DNA from: Bacillota bacterium
Lineage (GTDB): Bacteria > Bacillota > Clostridia > Clostridiales > Clostridiaceae
DNA length: 64,000 nt
NCBI GenBank assembly: GCA_030706015.1
Contig: JAUZPI010000005.1
Coordinates: 1-64,000 of the forward strand
Direction of reading: 5' to 3'
The translations under genes were made by a program, and so were the position numbers. The notes under the pieces were generated by a model. It saw only the letters and a list, made by a program, of their open reading frames with translations, ran no database searches and was not told where the DNA came from. The first letter of the stretch is position 1; each line of letters begins with the position of its first letter. This document shows, piece by piece, positions 7,839 to 17,284 of the stretch.

Positions 7839-9236
7839 TTAGCTTTGCATCATAGCTTTTGCTTGTTCTCTAGCCTCATCTATTGTTCCTACAAATAAGA
7901 AGGCTGCCTCTGGTAAATCATCACATTTTCCATCTAATATCTCTTTAAAGCCTTGTACTGTATCTTTAACAAGAACATACTTTCCTTGCATACCAGTAAA
8001 TTGCTCAGCAACAGTAAATGGTTGAGATAGGAATCTTTGAACCTTTCTTGCTCTACCAACTACTAATCTATCTTCTTCTGAAAGTTCGTCTACACCAAGT
8101 ATAGCTATGATATCTTGAAGTTCATTGTATCTTTCAAGTATATGCTTAACTCTACTAGCAACTTCATAATGCTCTTCTCCAACTATTCTTGGATCTAGTA
8201 TTCTTGAAGTTGATTCAAGTGGACTTACCGCAGGGTATATTCCCAACTCTGAGATAGCTCTTGATAAAACTGTAGTAGCATCAAGATGTGTAAATGTGGT
8301 TGCTGGTGCTGGGTCAGTTAAGTCATCCGCAGGTACATATACTGCCTGAACAGATGTTATTGATCCTTGTTTAGTTGATGTAATTCTTTCTTGAAGAGCA
8401 CCCATTTCAGTTGCCAATGTTGGCTGGTAACCAACCGCACTTGGTATTCTTCCAAGAAGCGCTGAAACCTCAGAACCCGCTTGAGTAAATCTGAATATAT
8501 TGTCTATGAATAAAAGCACATCTTGGCCTTTATCTCTAAAATGTTCAGCCATTGTTAATCCTGTAAGAGCAACTCTCATTCTTGCTCCAGGTGGTTCATT
8601 CATTTGACCAAAAACAAGTGCTGTTTTATCGATAACTCCAGATTCTTTCATTTCATAGTATAAGTCGTTACCTTCTCTTGTTCTTTCTCCAACACCAGTG
8701 AATACTGATAATCCACCGTGTTCCTTAGCGATATTGTTTATAAGTTCTTGTATAAGAACTGTTTTACCAACACCGGCACCACCAAATAGTCCAATCTTAC
8801 CACCTCTTTGGTATGGTGCTAGAAGGTCAATAACTTTAATTCCTGTTTCGAACATTTCAGGCTCTACTGATTGTTCTTCGAAACTTGGTGCTGGTCTATG
8901 TATTGGATAAAATTTCTTAGCATCCACTGGGCCAGCTTCGTCAATTGGTGTACCTAATACGCTGAAAAGTCTTCCTAAAACTTCCTCTCCAACTGGTACT
9001 GATATAGGCTTTCCTGAATCTACTGCGTCCATTCCTCTTTGTAGACCTTCAGTCGCTTCCATAGCTATGGCTCTTACTATATCATCACCTACGTGTTGTG
9101 CAACTTCAGCAATGATTTTTTTATCGCCAACGCTGATTTCCACGGCATTGTATATATCAGGAAGGTTTTCTGAATCGAATTTAATATCTATAACAGGTCC
9201 TATAACCTGTACAACCTTACCAATTTGTCCTGCCAT
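7839..9236 (-). CDS. atpD: F1Fo ATP synthase subunit beta (catalytic)
   Basis: Catalytic subunit of F1. 465 residues. Walker A GGAGVGKTVL near 150, the catalytic GERTREGNDLY near 185, Walker B-type DVLLFIDNIFRFTQAGSEVSALLGR near 240, and the C-terminal DELSEEDRLVV (DELSEED) segment near 380. Follows atpG after 12 bp. Confidence 0.98.
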   Translation of the reverse strand: MAGQIGKVVQVIGPVIDIKFDSENLPDIYNAVEISVGDKKIIAEVAQHVGDDIVRAIAMEATEGLQRGMDAVDSGKPISVPVGEEVLGRLFSVLGTPIDEAGPVDAKKFYPIHRPAPSFEEQSVEPEMFETGIKVIDLLAPYQRGGKIGLFGGAGVGKTVLIQELINNIAKEHGGLSVFTGVGERTREGNDLYYEMKESGVIDKTALVFGQMNEPPGARMRVALTGLTMAEHFRDKGQDVLLFIDNIFRFTQAGSEVSALLGRIPSAVGYQPTLATEMGALQERITSTKQGSITSVQAVYVPADDLTDPAPATTFTHLDATTVLSRAISELGIYPAVSPLESTSRILDPRIVGEEHYEVASRVKHILERYNELQDIIAILGVDELSEEDRLVVGRARKVQRFLSQPFTVAEQFTGMQGKYVLVKDTVQGFKEILDGKCDDLPEAAFLFVGTIDEAREQAKAMMQS

Positions 9237-9248
9237 CAGTTTCCCTCC

Positions 9249-10112
9249 TTATTTTTGAGCTTCTGCTCCCGAAACTATTTCAGAAATTTCTTGAGTTATA
9301 GCAGACTGTCTTATTCTATTATATTGTAGATTTAAATTATCTAATAAGTCATTAGCATTCTTTGTAGCTCCGTCCATAGCCGACATTCTAGATGCTTGTT
9401 CACTAGCTCTAGAATTAGCAAGAAAATTGTACATCATTTGATTTAATTGCAGACGTACAATATCCCCCAATAATCCATCTATACCTGGCTCAAAATCAAT
9501 AAGAGGACTTACTTTCGACTCTGCTTTTTCTTGTTTTTTTATCTCCAAAGGAAGAAGTTTTTTAACTGTTACAGTCTGCTTTACTGTAGAAACAAACTCA
9601 GTATATACCGCATATACTTCTCCAACTTCACCTTTATCGTAAAGATCTAAAGCATGGTTAGCAATCATTTGAGCTTCCTTTAAGGTAGGCTCATCTGATA
9701 TATCTACATATTCTGCTACTGTGTTATATTTCAATCTTCTAAAGTATAACCTGCCCTTTTGACCTACTACCATTACACTAGAATCTTTCTTGCTTTTTTC
9801 TATTTCCTCTGAGGTTCTTGAAACTACATTTCCGTTAAAAGCACCGCATAATCCAGTATCTGAATTAATTGCAATATATAAACTCTTATCAGAATTGTTG
9901 CCATTTACATAAATACTTTTAGTAGTTACTCCTTGAGCTACTTGTGCAGCTACCTCATTAAAGGAATTGAAATATGCTCTGTTTGATTCTACCTGCTGTC
10001 TAGATTTTCTAAGCTTACTGGTGGCAATAAGTCCCATGGCCTTTGTTATTTTTTTTGTGTTACTTATGGATTTAATTCTTCTTTTTATAGCAACAAGCCC
10101 TGCTCCTGCCAT
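9249..10112 (-). CDS. atpG: F1Fo ATP synthase subunit gamma
   Basis: Rotor shaft of F1. 287 residues. Conserved N-terminal helix IKRRIKSISNTKKITKAM and C-terminal helix with YNRIRQSAITQEISEIVSGAEA, plus the central LYIAINSDTGLCGAFN segment. Preceded by atpA with a 25-bp gap. Confidence 0.97.
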   Translation of the reverse strand: MAGAGLVAIKRRIKSISNTKKITKAMGLIATSKLRKSRQQVESNRAYFNSFNEVAAQVAQGVTTKSIYVNGNNSDKSLYIAINSDTGLCGAFNGNVVSRTSEEIEKSKKDSSVMVVGQKGRLYFRRLKYNTVAEYVDISDEPTLKEAQMIANHALDLYDKGEVGEVYAVYTEFVSTVKQTVTVKKLLPLEIKKQEKAESKVSPLIDFEPGIDGLLGDIVRLQLNQMMYNFLANSRASEQASRMSAMDGATKNANDLLDNLNLQYNRIRQSAITQEISEIVSGAEAQK

Positions 10113-10137
10113 ATTTCACCTCCCGCATCGGAAAAAA

Positions 10138-11652
10138 TTATTCCTCTGCTACAAAGACTTTCTTAAATTCTTGAACAGATTCGTCTATCATCTTCTTGAT
10201 TTCGTCAGTTAGAACTTTTTGTTCAAGTATTGCCTTTCCAATATCTCTATGATGAGTATCTACATACTCTAAATAGCCTTTTTCAAATTTCTTAATCTTA
10301 GTTACATCTATATCCATTAAATGGTCACCTGAAGCAACATAGAATATCATAACTTGTTTTTCAACAGCCATTGGTTGATATTGGTCTTGCTTCAATATTT
10401 CCATTAATCTCTTACCTCTATCAAGTCTTCTCTTTGACTCTCTATCAAGGTCAGATCCAAATTGAGCAAATGCTGCAAGTTCTCTATATTGAGAAAGATC
10501 AAGTCTTAATGTTCCTGTAACCTGCTTCATAGCCTTAATTTGAGCGTTACCACCAACTCTGGATACAGAAATACCTGCATTAACAGCTGGTCTTTGACCC
10601 GCATAAAATAATTCTGATTCAAGGAATATCTGTCCATCAGTTATAGAAATAACGTTAGTTGGAATATATGCAGTAACGTCTCCTGCAAGAGTTTCTATTA
10701 TTGGAAGAGCTGTTATTGATCCTCCTCCAAGCTTCTCAGAAAGTCTTGCTGCTCTTTCAAGCAATCTTGAATGTAGGTAGAATACGTCTCCAGGATAAGC
10801 TTCTCTTCCTGGTGGTCTACGAAGTAATAATGACATTGTTCTATAAGCAACAGCGTGCTTAGTCAAATCATCATATATTATAAGTACATCCTTACCTTTA
10901 TGCATGAAATACTCACCCATACTAACACCTGTGTATGGTGATAAGTATTGAAGTGGTGCAGATTCTGATGCTGATGCTGATACTACTATAGAATAATCCA
11001 TAGCTCCCATTTCAGTAAGTGTATTAACGATATGAGCTACTGTAGATTGTTTTTGACCTATAGCAACATAGATACAGATAACATCTTTACCTTTTTGATT
11101 AATTATAGTATCAAGAGCAATTGCTGTTTTACCAGTTTGTCTATCGCCTATAATAAGTTCTCTTTGTCCTCTACCGATTGGTATCATAGAATCGATAGCC
11201 TTAATACCAGTTTGAAGAGGCACATTAACTGATTGTCTTTCTATAACACCAGGAGCTTGAAGCTCAACTGGTCTAGTTTCAGTAGATTTTATTGGACCTT
11301 TACCATCGATAGCTTCACCAAGTCCGTTTACAACTCTTCCTACAAGCTCGTCACCAACTGGAACTTCCACAACTCTACCAGTTCTTTTTACTACATCCCC
11401 TTCTTTTATACCTTCCTCGGAACCTAGTAAAACACAACCTACGTTGTCTTGTTCAAGGTTTAAAGCCATACCTAACACGTCATTAGGGAACTCAAGAAGT
11501 TCTCCAGCCATGCAGTTATCTAAGCCATAAACTCTGGCGATACCATCGCCTACTTGAATTATGGTACCTGAATCCACTGTTTCGATCTTCTTCTGATAAC
11601 CTTCAATTTGCTGTTTGATAATTGACGTTATCTCTTCAGGTTTTATATTCAT
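10138..11652 (-). CDS. atpA: F1Fo ATP synthase subunit alpha
   Basis: Non-catalytic nucleotide-binding subunit of the F1 hexamer. 504 residues. Walker A GDRQTGKTAIALD near 170, the arginine-finger region SVSRVGGNAQ near 370, and an N-terminal beta-barrel with QVGDGIARVYGLD. Normal length and spacing within the operon. Confidence 0.98.
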   Translation of the reverse strand: MNIKPEEITSIIKQQIEGYQKKIETVDSGTIIQVGDGIARVYGLDNCMAGELLEFPNDVLGMALNLEQDNVGCVLLGSEEGIKEGDVVKRTGRVVEVPVGDELVGRVVNGLGEAIDGKGPIKSTETRPVELQAPGVIERQSVNVPLQTGIKAIDSMIPIGRGQRELIIGDRQTGKTAIALDTIINQKGKDVICIYVAIGQKQSTVAHIVNTLTEMGAMDYSIVVSASASESAPLQYLSPYTGVSMGEYFMHKGKDVLIIYDDLTKHAVAYRTMSLLLRRPPGREAYPGDVFYLHSRLLERAARLSEKLGGGSITALPIIETLAGDVTAYIPTNVISITDGQIFLESELFYAGQRPAVNAGISVSRVGGNAQIKAMKQVTGTLRLDLSQYRELAAFAQFGSDLDRESKRRLDRGKRLMEILKQDQYQPMAVEKQVMIFYVASGDHLMDIDVTKIKKFEKGYLEYVDTHHRDIGKAILEQKVLTDEIKKMIDESVQEFKKVFVAEE

Positions 11653-11662
11653 AGGCTCACCT

Positions 11663-12202
11663 CTATTTTCCTTTAAGCATTATTTTTTTCATTTCTTCTA
11701 GTTTTGATTTTACTGTACCATCAATTACATCGTCTCCAACTTTAACAAAAACTCCACCTATAATACTTTTATCAAGTTCTTCCCTAAGTATTATCTGTTT
11801 TTTATAAATCCCTTGAAGTTTACTGATTAAAGTCTTCTTTTGAACATCATCCATTAGAATAACAGTCTTAACCTCAGCGATAATCTTGTTATTCTTCTCT
11901 AGATCTATTTTTTCTAACTCAGTAATTATTTCATCTAAGTAAATTATTCTGTTTTTATCAATGAGAACAAGTAAAAAAGAAAGCAAATTGTCGTCTATTT
12001 TTCCTTGAAAAATATTCTTGAAAATTTCTTTTTTTCTAGAAGTACTTATTTTAGGATGTTTTATAGCGTCTAATAGCTCTGAATTATTAGTTATTAAATC
12101 ACTAATCTGTTTTAGATCATTTAAATACTCTTCTACTTTAGATTTTTCTTCGCCAACCCTATAAAGTGCAAGAGCATATCTTCTACTTAAATATTCAAGC
12201 AT
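11663..12202 (-). CDS. atpH: F1Fo ATP synthase subunit delta
   Basis: Peripheral-stalk subunit linking F1 to the b-subunits. 179 residues. Opens with LEYLSRRYALALYRVGEEK and ends with the conserved IIGGVFVKVGDDVIDGTVKSKLEEM segment. Only 1 bp separates it from atpF, indicating translational coupling. Confidence 0.95.
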   Translation of the reverse strand: MLEYLSRRYALALYRVGEEKSKVEEYLNDLKQISDLITNNSELLDAIKHPKISTSRKKEIFKNIFQGKIDDNLLSFLLVLIDKNRIIYLDEIITELEKIDLEKNNKIIAEVKTVILMDDVQKKTLISKLQGIYKKQIILREELDKSIIGGVFVKVGDDVIDGTVKSKLEEMKKIMLKGK

Positions 12203-12203
12203 A

Positions 12204-12683
12204 TTAGATACCTACCTTAGCTATAAAGTCCTCAATAAGTCTTCTATGTTCATTTTCATCAAGTTCTTTTTCAAGTGCTTTCGATGATACTAAAACTGCA
12301 AGATCAACAATTTGAGATTTGATTTCGTCTTGTGCTTTCTCTTTTTCTCTTTCAGCTTCTTTTCTTGCTCTTTCCATAATTAACTGAGCTTCTGCATTTG
12401 CTTCTTTAACTATATCATCTGACACTTTTTCAGCCTTAGTTTTATAGTTAGCAACAATAGTTTTTCCTTCTTCTTTTGCATTCTTTAATTTTTCTTCATT
12501 TTCTAATTTTAAACTTTCTGCTTTTGCCCTATCAGCATTTGCTTTATCTATGGTCTCTTTTACCCCATTAGACCTTTCTTCAAGAGCTCCATTTACTTTA
12601 TTAAAAAAGAAATGGCGTAGAAATAAGTAGAGTATAATAAAGTTTACTATAGTAGCAAAAATCGTAAACAAGTTTCCAGACAT
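12204..12683 (-). CDS. atpF: F1Fo ATP synthase subunit b
   Basis: Peripheral stalk of Fo. 159 residues: one N-terminal membrane helix (about 5-25) followed by a long charged coiled coil (about 30-155, rich in Lys, Glu, Ala) that reaches delta. Lies between atpE and atpH. Confidence 0.95.
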   Translation of the reverse strand: MSGNLFTIFATIVNFIILYLFLRHFFFNKVNGALEERSNGVKETIDKANADRAKAESLKLENEEKLKNAKEEGKTIVANYKTKAEKVSDDIVKEANAEAQLIMERARKEAEREKEKAQDEIKSQIVDLAVLVSSKALEKELDENEHRRLIEDFIAKVGI

Positions 12684-12739
12684 ATAAACAAAAGCCTCCC
12701 TTCAGGCTTATTTTTTAACAGTAATATGAGATATTTTTA

Positions 12740-12988
12740 TCACCATTTTACAAATAATAATAAGATTGAGATAAATAATGCATATAAAGATGTAATTTCT
12801 GAGAAAGCAACACCAAGAATCATTGTAGACATTATGTCACCTTTAGCTTCTGGTTGTCTTGCTATAGCTTCAACGGCTTTACCTGATACAACACCTGTAC
12901 CAACCCCTCCACCAATACATCCAATTGCAGCTAAACCTGCACCTATTGCTAACATACCATGAAGAAATGTTGTAGCATCAATATTCAT
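12740..12988 (-). CDS. atpE: F1Fo ATP synthase subunit c
   Basis: Ring-forming proteolipid of Fo. 82 residues, two membrane helices joined by the polar loop ARQPEAKGD. The ion-binding glutamate is Glu64 in VAFSEITSLY. The residues that would coordinate sodium in Na+-type rings (a helix-1 Gln and the Ser right after the Glu) appear to be Thr31 and Ile65 here, which favours proton coupling. Usual position between atpB and atpF. Confidence 0.95.
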   Translation of the reverse strand: MNIDATTFLHGMLAIGAGLAAIGCIGGGVGTGVVSGKAVEAIARQPEAKGDIMSTMILGVAFSEITSLYALFISILLLFVKW

Positions 12989-13035
12989 ATTTTTTTCCTC
13001 CTTAGAAATTAATAATTTAAATATATAATATCTAT

Positions 13036-13050
13036 CACCAAATTGTGGTG
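13036..13050 (-). other. small stem-loop in the atpB-atpE gap
   Basis: CACCA / TGGTG arms with an AATTG loop in the 80-bp gap between atpB and atpE. In other bacteria this gap carries RNA elements that boost atpE translation; that role here is inference. Confidence 0.3.
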
Positions 13051-13068
13051 TAGTTTATTATTAATTTT

Positions 13069-13752
13069 TTAATGTTCTGCTGTGATTTTTGTATAAACCA
13101 TAGTTAATGTCATAAATACAAACATCTGTATAAGACCATCAAACGCATCAAAGAAACCATGGAATGGTATTGGAATAATAAATTGCAGAGCCTTTGATAA
13201 ATATCCCAAACCTTGATAAAGCAGGGACATAATTAAAGTTCCAACAAGCATATTAATGAATAGTCGCAGTGCCAATGAAATAGGCAATGTTAACTTTTCT
13301 AAAACATTCATAAAAAGCATTGGAGCAAATGGTTTTAAATAGGATTTTAAGTATCCTCCCATTCCAACTTTTATTATTGCATTTACTTGAATTACCACAA
13401 AGCTGATTAACGCTAAGGCCAAGGTAACATTAATGTCCCTGGTAGCAGGGTCAACCCCAATAAGCCCTGTTAAATTTAAGAAGAATAGGAATACACCTAT
13501 AGTACCTATAAATGGCACGAAATTCTTGTAATGATCACCCATATTGGATTTTACCAAGCCATTTATAGTCTCAACTAAAATTTCTACTGCACTTTGTTTT
13601 TTATCTGGTATCTTTTTTAATTTTGAAGTTACCGCAAGTGCAATAAGCATTATTACGAGTATTACCACCCACTGAGTCACTACACTTGATGTAACGTCAA
13701 TCTTAGTGCCACCAAAGTTTAGGGTGAATACGGTACCTGGACTTACTTCCAT
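13069..13752 (-). CDS. atpB: F1Fo ATP synthase subunit a
   Basis: Stator half-channel of Fo. 227 residues with five to six predicted membrane helices. The essential arginine lies in the helix LALRLFINMLVGTLIMSLL near residue 160, and the last helix carries GLIQMFVFMTLTMVY. Starts 4 bp after atpI. Confidence 0.95.
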   Translation of the reverse strand: MEVSPGTVFTLNFGGTKIDVTSSVVTQWVVILVIMLIALAVTSKLKKIPDKKQSAVEILVETINGLVKSNMGDHYKNFVPFIGTIGVFLFFLNLTGLIGVDPATRDINVTLALALISFVVIQVNAIIKVGMGGYLKSYLKPFAPMLFMNVLEKLTLPISLALRLFINMLVGTLIMSLLYQGLGYLSKALQFIIPIPFHGFFDAFDGLIQMFVFMTLTMVYTKITAEH

Positions 13753-13756
13753 TTAA

Positions 13757-14134
13757 TCACTTCCTTTCTTGATTTCTTATAGTCATTCCATAAATTATAA
13801 TGGCTATGTAATGTAATGAATACCCTCCAATGAAGGCAATCAGATTAAACTTATTATTGTTATAGAATAGCATTGCAATTATGAGCGTAATAATAACTCT
13901 GACTACAGCTCCTAAAATACTCAATGTTCTTTTCCCTGTACTTATCAAAGTATATGTAGTAACTATTGCATTAACTATAAAATTGAAAGCTGCTATCAAT
14001 ATACCAACACCTAATATTAATGCATACTCTCTTAACACTATACTTGATACTCCAAGAGTAAGTACTAAAATTATTATGTCATAAATAGCAACTTTTTTAA
14101 GCATATCTCTAGTTTGTTTCTCCAAGAAGCTCAA
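13757..14134 (-). CDS. atpI: ATP synthase protein I (AtpI)
   Basis: Small membrane protein at the head of the operon, thought to assist c-ring assembly. 125 residues, four predicted membrane helices (about 15-33, 38-58, 72-92, 97-117). First gene of atpIBEFHAGDC; poorly conserved in sequence, so the call leans on position and topology. Confidence 0.88.
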   Translation of the reverse strand: MSFLEKQTRDMLKKVAIYDIIILVLTLGVSSIVLREYALILGVGILIAAFNFIVNAIVTTYTLISTGKRTLSILGAVVRVIITLIIAMLFYNNNKFNLIAFIGGYSLHYIAIIIYGMTIRNQERK

Positions 14135-14736
14135 CCTCCGTATTGCTGCATGATAATATATTATATATCTGCCATTTTTATAAATAAACTCTTAAACTTA
14201 CCGTAATTAAGTCATTTTTACTGATTTATATCTAATTATCTCGGTTTTCTTAGTTGTTAATCTAATTAAGTCATGCTATCTACAATTTTCTCATATTTTT
14301 TCTAATCATGCAATTTACTAAATTGATTCAAAATTCAATTTATTTGACTATATTAACTTATTTCAAATTTATTTTGACCATATTCATGGGGCATTATGCA
14401 AAATTATGTAAACCTTTTACTACCAATAAGAATGTCATAATGTAATTATATGTAAATTTAAACATTTTCAATTCATTTATTTTCCACTTCATGTACGATA
14501 TGCTTATATTTTATCGTGATAATTGTAATTGAACTTTCACAAAAATTTTAAACAATTTATTAATTTTTTTAACAAATAACTATACAAAAATGAGATTGAA
14601 CTATTTACTTCCTTCAATTATTTTAACAAGTTCATTAAAATTTTACAATGTATTTTTAGTATTTTATCACATATACTTAAAAAACATTATTAAAGTATTA
14701 AAATAATCATTATTTATCAATTATTAAGCATAATAA
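14135..14736. other. 600-bp AT-rich gap upstream of the atp operon
   Basis: No gene seen on either strand. It should carry the atp promoter. A candidate on the minus strand is TTGAAA, 15-bp spacer, TATAAT around 14448-14474, which is short of ideal spacing. A 12-bp sequence TAATTAAGTCAT occurs twice, at 14204 and 14263, 59 bp apart. Confidence 0.4.
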
Positions 14737-14761
14737 AAAAGGAGAAATAAATTCTCCTTTT
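14737..14761 (-). terminator. terminator of thlA
   Basis: Stem AAAAGGAGAA / TTCTCCTTTT with a 5-nt loop, 13 bp past the thlA stop; leftward it runs into TTATTATGC. It also reads as AT-rich in the other direction. Confidence 0.8.
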
Positions 14762-14773
14762 ACTTTAACTTTA

Positions 14774-15952
14774 TTATCTTTCTACAATAAGAGCTGTTCC
14801 TTGTCCGCCACCTATACATAAAGTAGCTAAACCTCTCTTAGCATCTCTTCTTGCCATTTCATGAAGTAATGTAACTAATATTCTAGCACCTGAAGCACCT
14901 ACTGGGTGTCCAAGAGCTATAGCTCCACCATTTACGTTAACTTTACTCATGTCAAAGTTTAAGTCTTTTGCAACTGCTAAACTTTGAGCTGCAAATGCTT
15001 CGTTTGCTTCTATTAAATCTAAATCTTCAACTGTTAAGTTAGCTCTTTCTAAAGCTGCCTTAGTTGATCCTACTGGACCATATCCCATTATTGCTGGATC
15101 TAATCCTTTTGAACCATAAGATACTATCTTAGCTAATGGTTTAACTCCAAGTTCAGCTGCTTTTTCAGCACTCATGATAACAAATGCTGCTGCACCGTCA
15201 TTTATACCTGAAGCGTTACCAGCTGTTACAGTACCATCTTTCTTAAATGCTGGTCTTAATTTAGCTAATTTTTCTAAAGTACTTCCAAACTTAGGGAACT
15301 CATCAGTATCAAATACTTTTGGTTCTCCCTTTCTTTGTGGTATAACTATAGGAACTATTTCATCCTTGAATTTTCCTTCTTTTATAGCTGCTTCAGCTTT
15401 TTGTTGTGAAGCAAGAGCAAATTGATCTTGTTCCTCTCTAGTTAGGTTCCATCTTTCTGCTATGTTTTCTGCAGTCATTCCCATATGGTAATTGTTGAAT
15501 GCATCCCATAAACCATCTTGGATTAATTCGTCAACTAATTGACCATTACCCATTCTTTGACCCCATCTAGCTTCATTTAATACATAAGGAGCTCTTGACA
15601 TGTTTTCCATACCACCAGCAACTATAACATCGCTGTCTCCTGCTAATATCATTTGGCAAGCTAATGATACAGCTCTTAATCCTGATCCACAAACTTTATT
15701 TATAGTTAATGATGATGTCTCTAATGGTAAACCAGCTTTAACTGAAGCCTGTCTTGCAGTATTTTGTCCTAGACCAGCTTGAAGAACATGACCCATAATA
15801 ACTTCTTCTACTAATTCAGGCTTAATACCTGCTCTGCTAACTGCTTCCTTAATTACAGCTGCACCTAAATCTACCGCAGGAACATCCTTTAAAGATCCTC
15901 CAAAAGTACCAAGAGCAGTTCTTACTGCACTTACTATTACTACTTCTCCCAT
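14774..15952 (-). CDS. thlA: acetyl-CoA C-acetyltransferase (thiolase)
   Basis: Condenses two acetyl-CoA to acetoacetyl-CoA, the entry step of clostridial butyrate/butanol-type metabolism. 392 residues. Nucleophilic Cys in NKVCGSGLRAV near 88, catalytic His in GHPVGASGAR near 348 and the proton-donor Cys in LCIGGGQGTA near 378. Codon use is strongly biased, as expected of a highly expressed gene. Transcribed alone from a consensus promoter at 16035-16063 and closed by a terminator. Confidence 0.97.
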   Translation of the reverse strand: MGEVVIVSAVRTALGTFGGSLKDVPAVDLGAAVIKEAVSRAGIKPELVEEVIMGHVLQAGLGQNTARQASVKAGLPLETSSLTINKVCGSGLRAVSLACQMILAGDSDVIVAGGMENMSRAPYVLNEARWGQRMGNGQLVDELIQDGLWDAFNNYHMGMTAENIAERWNLTREEQDQFALASQQKAEAAIKEGKFKDEIVPIVIPQRKGEPKVFDTDEFPKFGSTLEKLAKLRPAFKKDGTVTAGNASGINDGAAAFVIMSAEKAAELGVKPLAKIVSYGSKGLDPAIMGYGPVGSTKAALERANLTVEDLDLIEANEAFAAQSLAVAKDLNFDMSKVNVNGGAIALGHPVGASGARILVTLLHEMARRDAKRGLATLCIGGGQGTALIVER

Positions 15953-16034
15953 AAAACGAACCTCCTAATTTTTAATCACTAGTTATAGTTTTATTTTTTA
16001 AAAGAATATAAACATTTTCTTTATCAACAGTTTA

Positions 16035-16063
16035 ATTATACCCACATATAGAATATTTATCAA
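16035..16063 (-). promoter_or_regulatory. thlA promoter (sigma-A)
   Basis: Minus strand: -35 TTGATA (16058-16063), 17-bp spacer, -10 TATAAT (16035-16040) within GTGGGTATAATTAA. The spacer and -10 surroundings resemble the strong thl promoter known from C. acetobutylicum. It lies about 80 bp ahead of the thlA start, with the ribosome site AGGAGG just before the ATG. Confidence 0.9.
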
Positions 16064-16091
16064 TATATTTTTGTTAAAAAAAACACAAAGT

Positions 16092-17246
16092 CTATCCCTT
16101 AACAATAAACTCCTGACCTCTGTTTTCCTTTAAACCAAAGCCATAAAGAATAGCATCAACTATTCTTTCTGATGCAAAACCATCTCCGTATGGATTAATA
16201 CACTTAGTCATTTCACTATACTTTTCACTATCTCTTATTAATGAATTAGCTTCAAGAATTATTACATCCTTATCAGTTCCAACAAGCTTCACCGTTCCCG
16301 CCTCTACTGCTTCAGGCCTTTCTGTAACATCTCTAAGTACAAGCACCGGTTTTCCTAGATGAGGAGCTTCTTCCTGTAATCCTCCAGAATCTGTCATAAC
16401 CATAAAGCATTTATTCATTAAATTATGTGTATCCTTAGTATCCAAAGGATCTAACAAATGAACTCTTTCAACACCTGAAAGATGTTTATGTACCACATCT
16501 CTAACCACTGGATTCAAATGGACTAAATATACTAATTCTACATCCTCATTTTCAAGCACAATGGCTTTCAGTGCCTCACAAATATTCTCAATTCCTTGGC
16601 CCCAGTTCTCTCTTCTATGAGCAGTAACCATAATAACTTTTTTATTGTAGTCAATGGTATTTAATTCATCATTGCTAAATTTATAACTATCTTCTACAGT
16701 ATACTTCATAGCATCTATAACTGTATTGCCAGTAATAAAGATTTGTTCTTCATCTACACCTTCTCTCAAAAGATTATTCTTTGAATTTTGAGTAGGAGCG
16801 AAATGAAAATCCGCCATTGCTCCAGTGAGTTTTCTATTCATTTCTTCTGGGAAAGGAAAGTATTTGTCATTGGTTCTAAGACCTGCTTCCACGTGACCAA
16901 CTTTGATTTGCTTGTAGAATGCTGCTAAAGCTCCCGCAAAAGTAGTTGTGGTATCTCCATGTACAAGTATAATATCAGGTTTCTCTGTCTCGAAAACCTC
17001 CTCGAGGCCTTCTAAAACTTTTGTAGTTATTCCAGTTAGTGTTTGTTTGCTTTTCATAATATTCAAATCAAAATCTGGTGTTATTTTAAACAACTCTAGT
17101 ACCTGATCTAGCATCTCTCTATGCTGAGCAGTTACGCAAACTTTTGCATCGAATTCCTCTCTACATTCCAATTCCTTTACAAGCGGCGCCATTTTCACAG
17201 CCTCCGGTCTTGTTCCGAAGATAGTTATTACTTTAATCTTGTTCAT
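16092..17246 (-). CDS. wecB: UDP-N-acetylglucosamine 2-epimerase (non-hydrolysing)
   Basis: Interconverts UDP-GlcNAc and UDP-ManNAc, supplying ManNAc for teichoic-acid-type linkage units or capsule. 384 residues. Motifs: FGTRPEAVKMAPLVKEL at the start, HGDTTTTFAGALAAF near 95, HVEAGLRTND near 117, HRRENWG near 205, and SGGLQEEAPHLGKPVLVLRD near 290. Next to a TagO-type transferase, as in wall-polymer loci; named mnaA in some genera. Confidence 0.93.
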   Translation of the reverse strand: MNKIKVITIFGTRPEAVKMAPLVKELECREEFDAKVCVTAQHREMLDQVLELFKITPDFDLNIMKSKQTLTGITTKVLEGLEEVFETEKPDIILVHGDTTTTFAGALAAFYKQIKVGHVEAGLRTNDKYFPFPEEMNRKLTGAMADFHFAPTQNSKNNLLREGVDEEQIFITGNTVIDAMKYTVEDSYKFSNDELNTIDYNKKVIMVTAHRRENWGQGIENICEALKAIVLENEDVELVYLVHLNPVVRDVVHKHLSGVERVHLLDPLDTKDTHNLMNKCFMVMTDSGGLQEEAPHLGKPVLVLRDVTERPEAVEAGTVKLVGTDKDVIILEANSLIRDSEKYSEMTKCINPYGDGFASERIVDAILYGFGLKENRGQEFIVKG

Positions 17247-17284
17247 AAAATTTTCCTCCTGAAGATTTGAAAACTTATATATTA

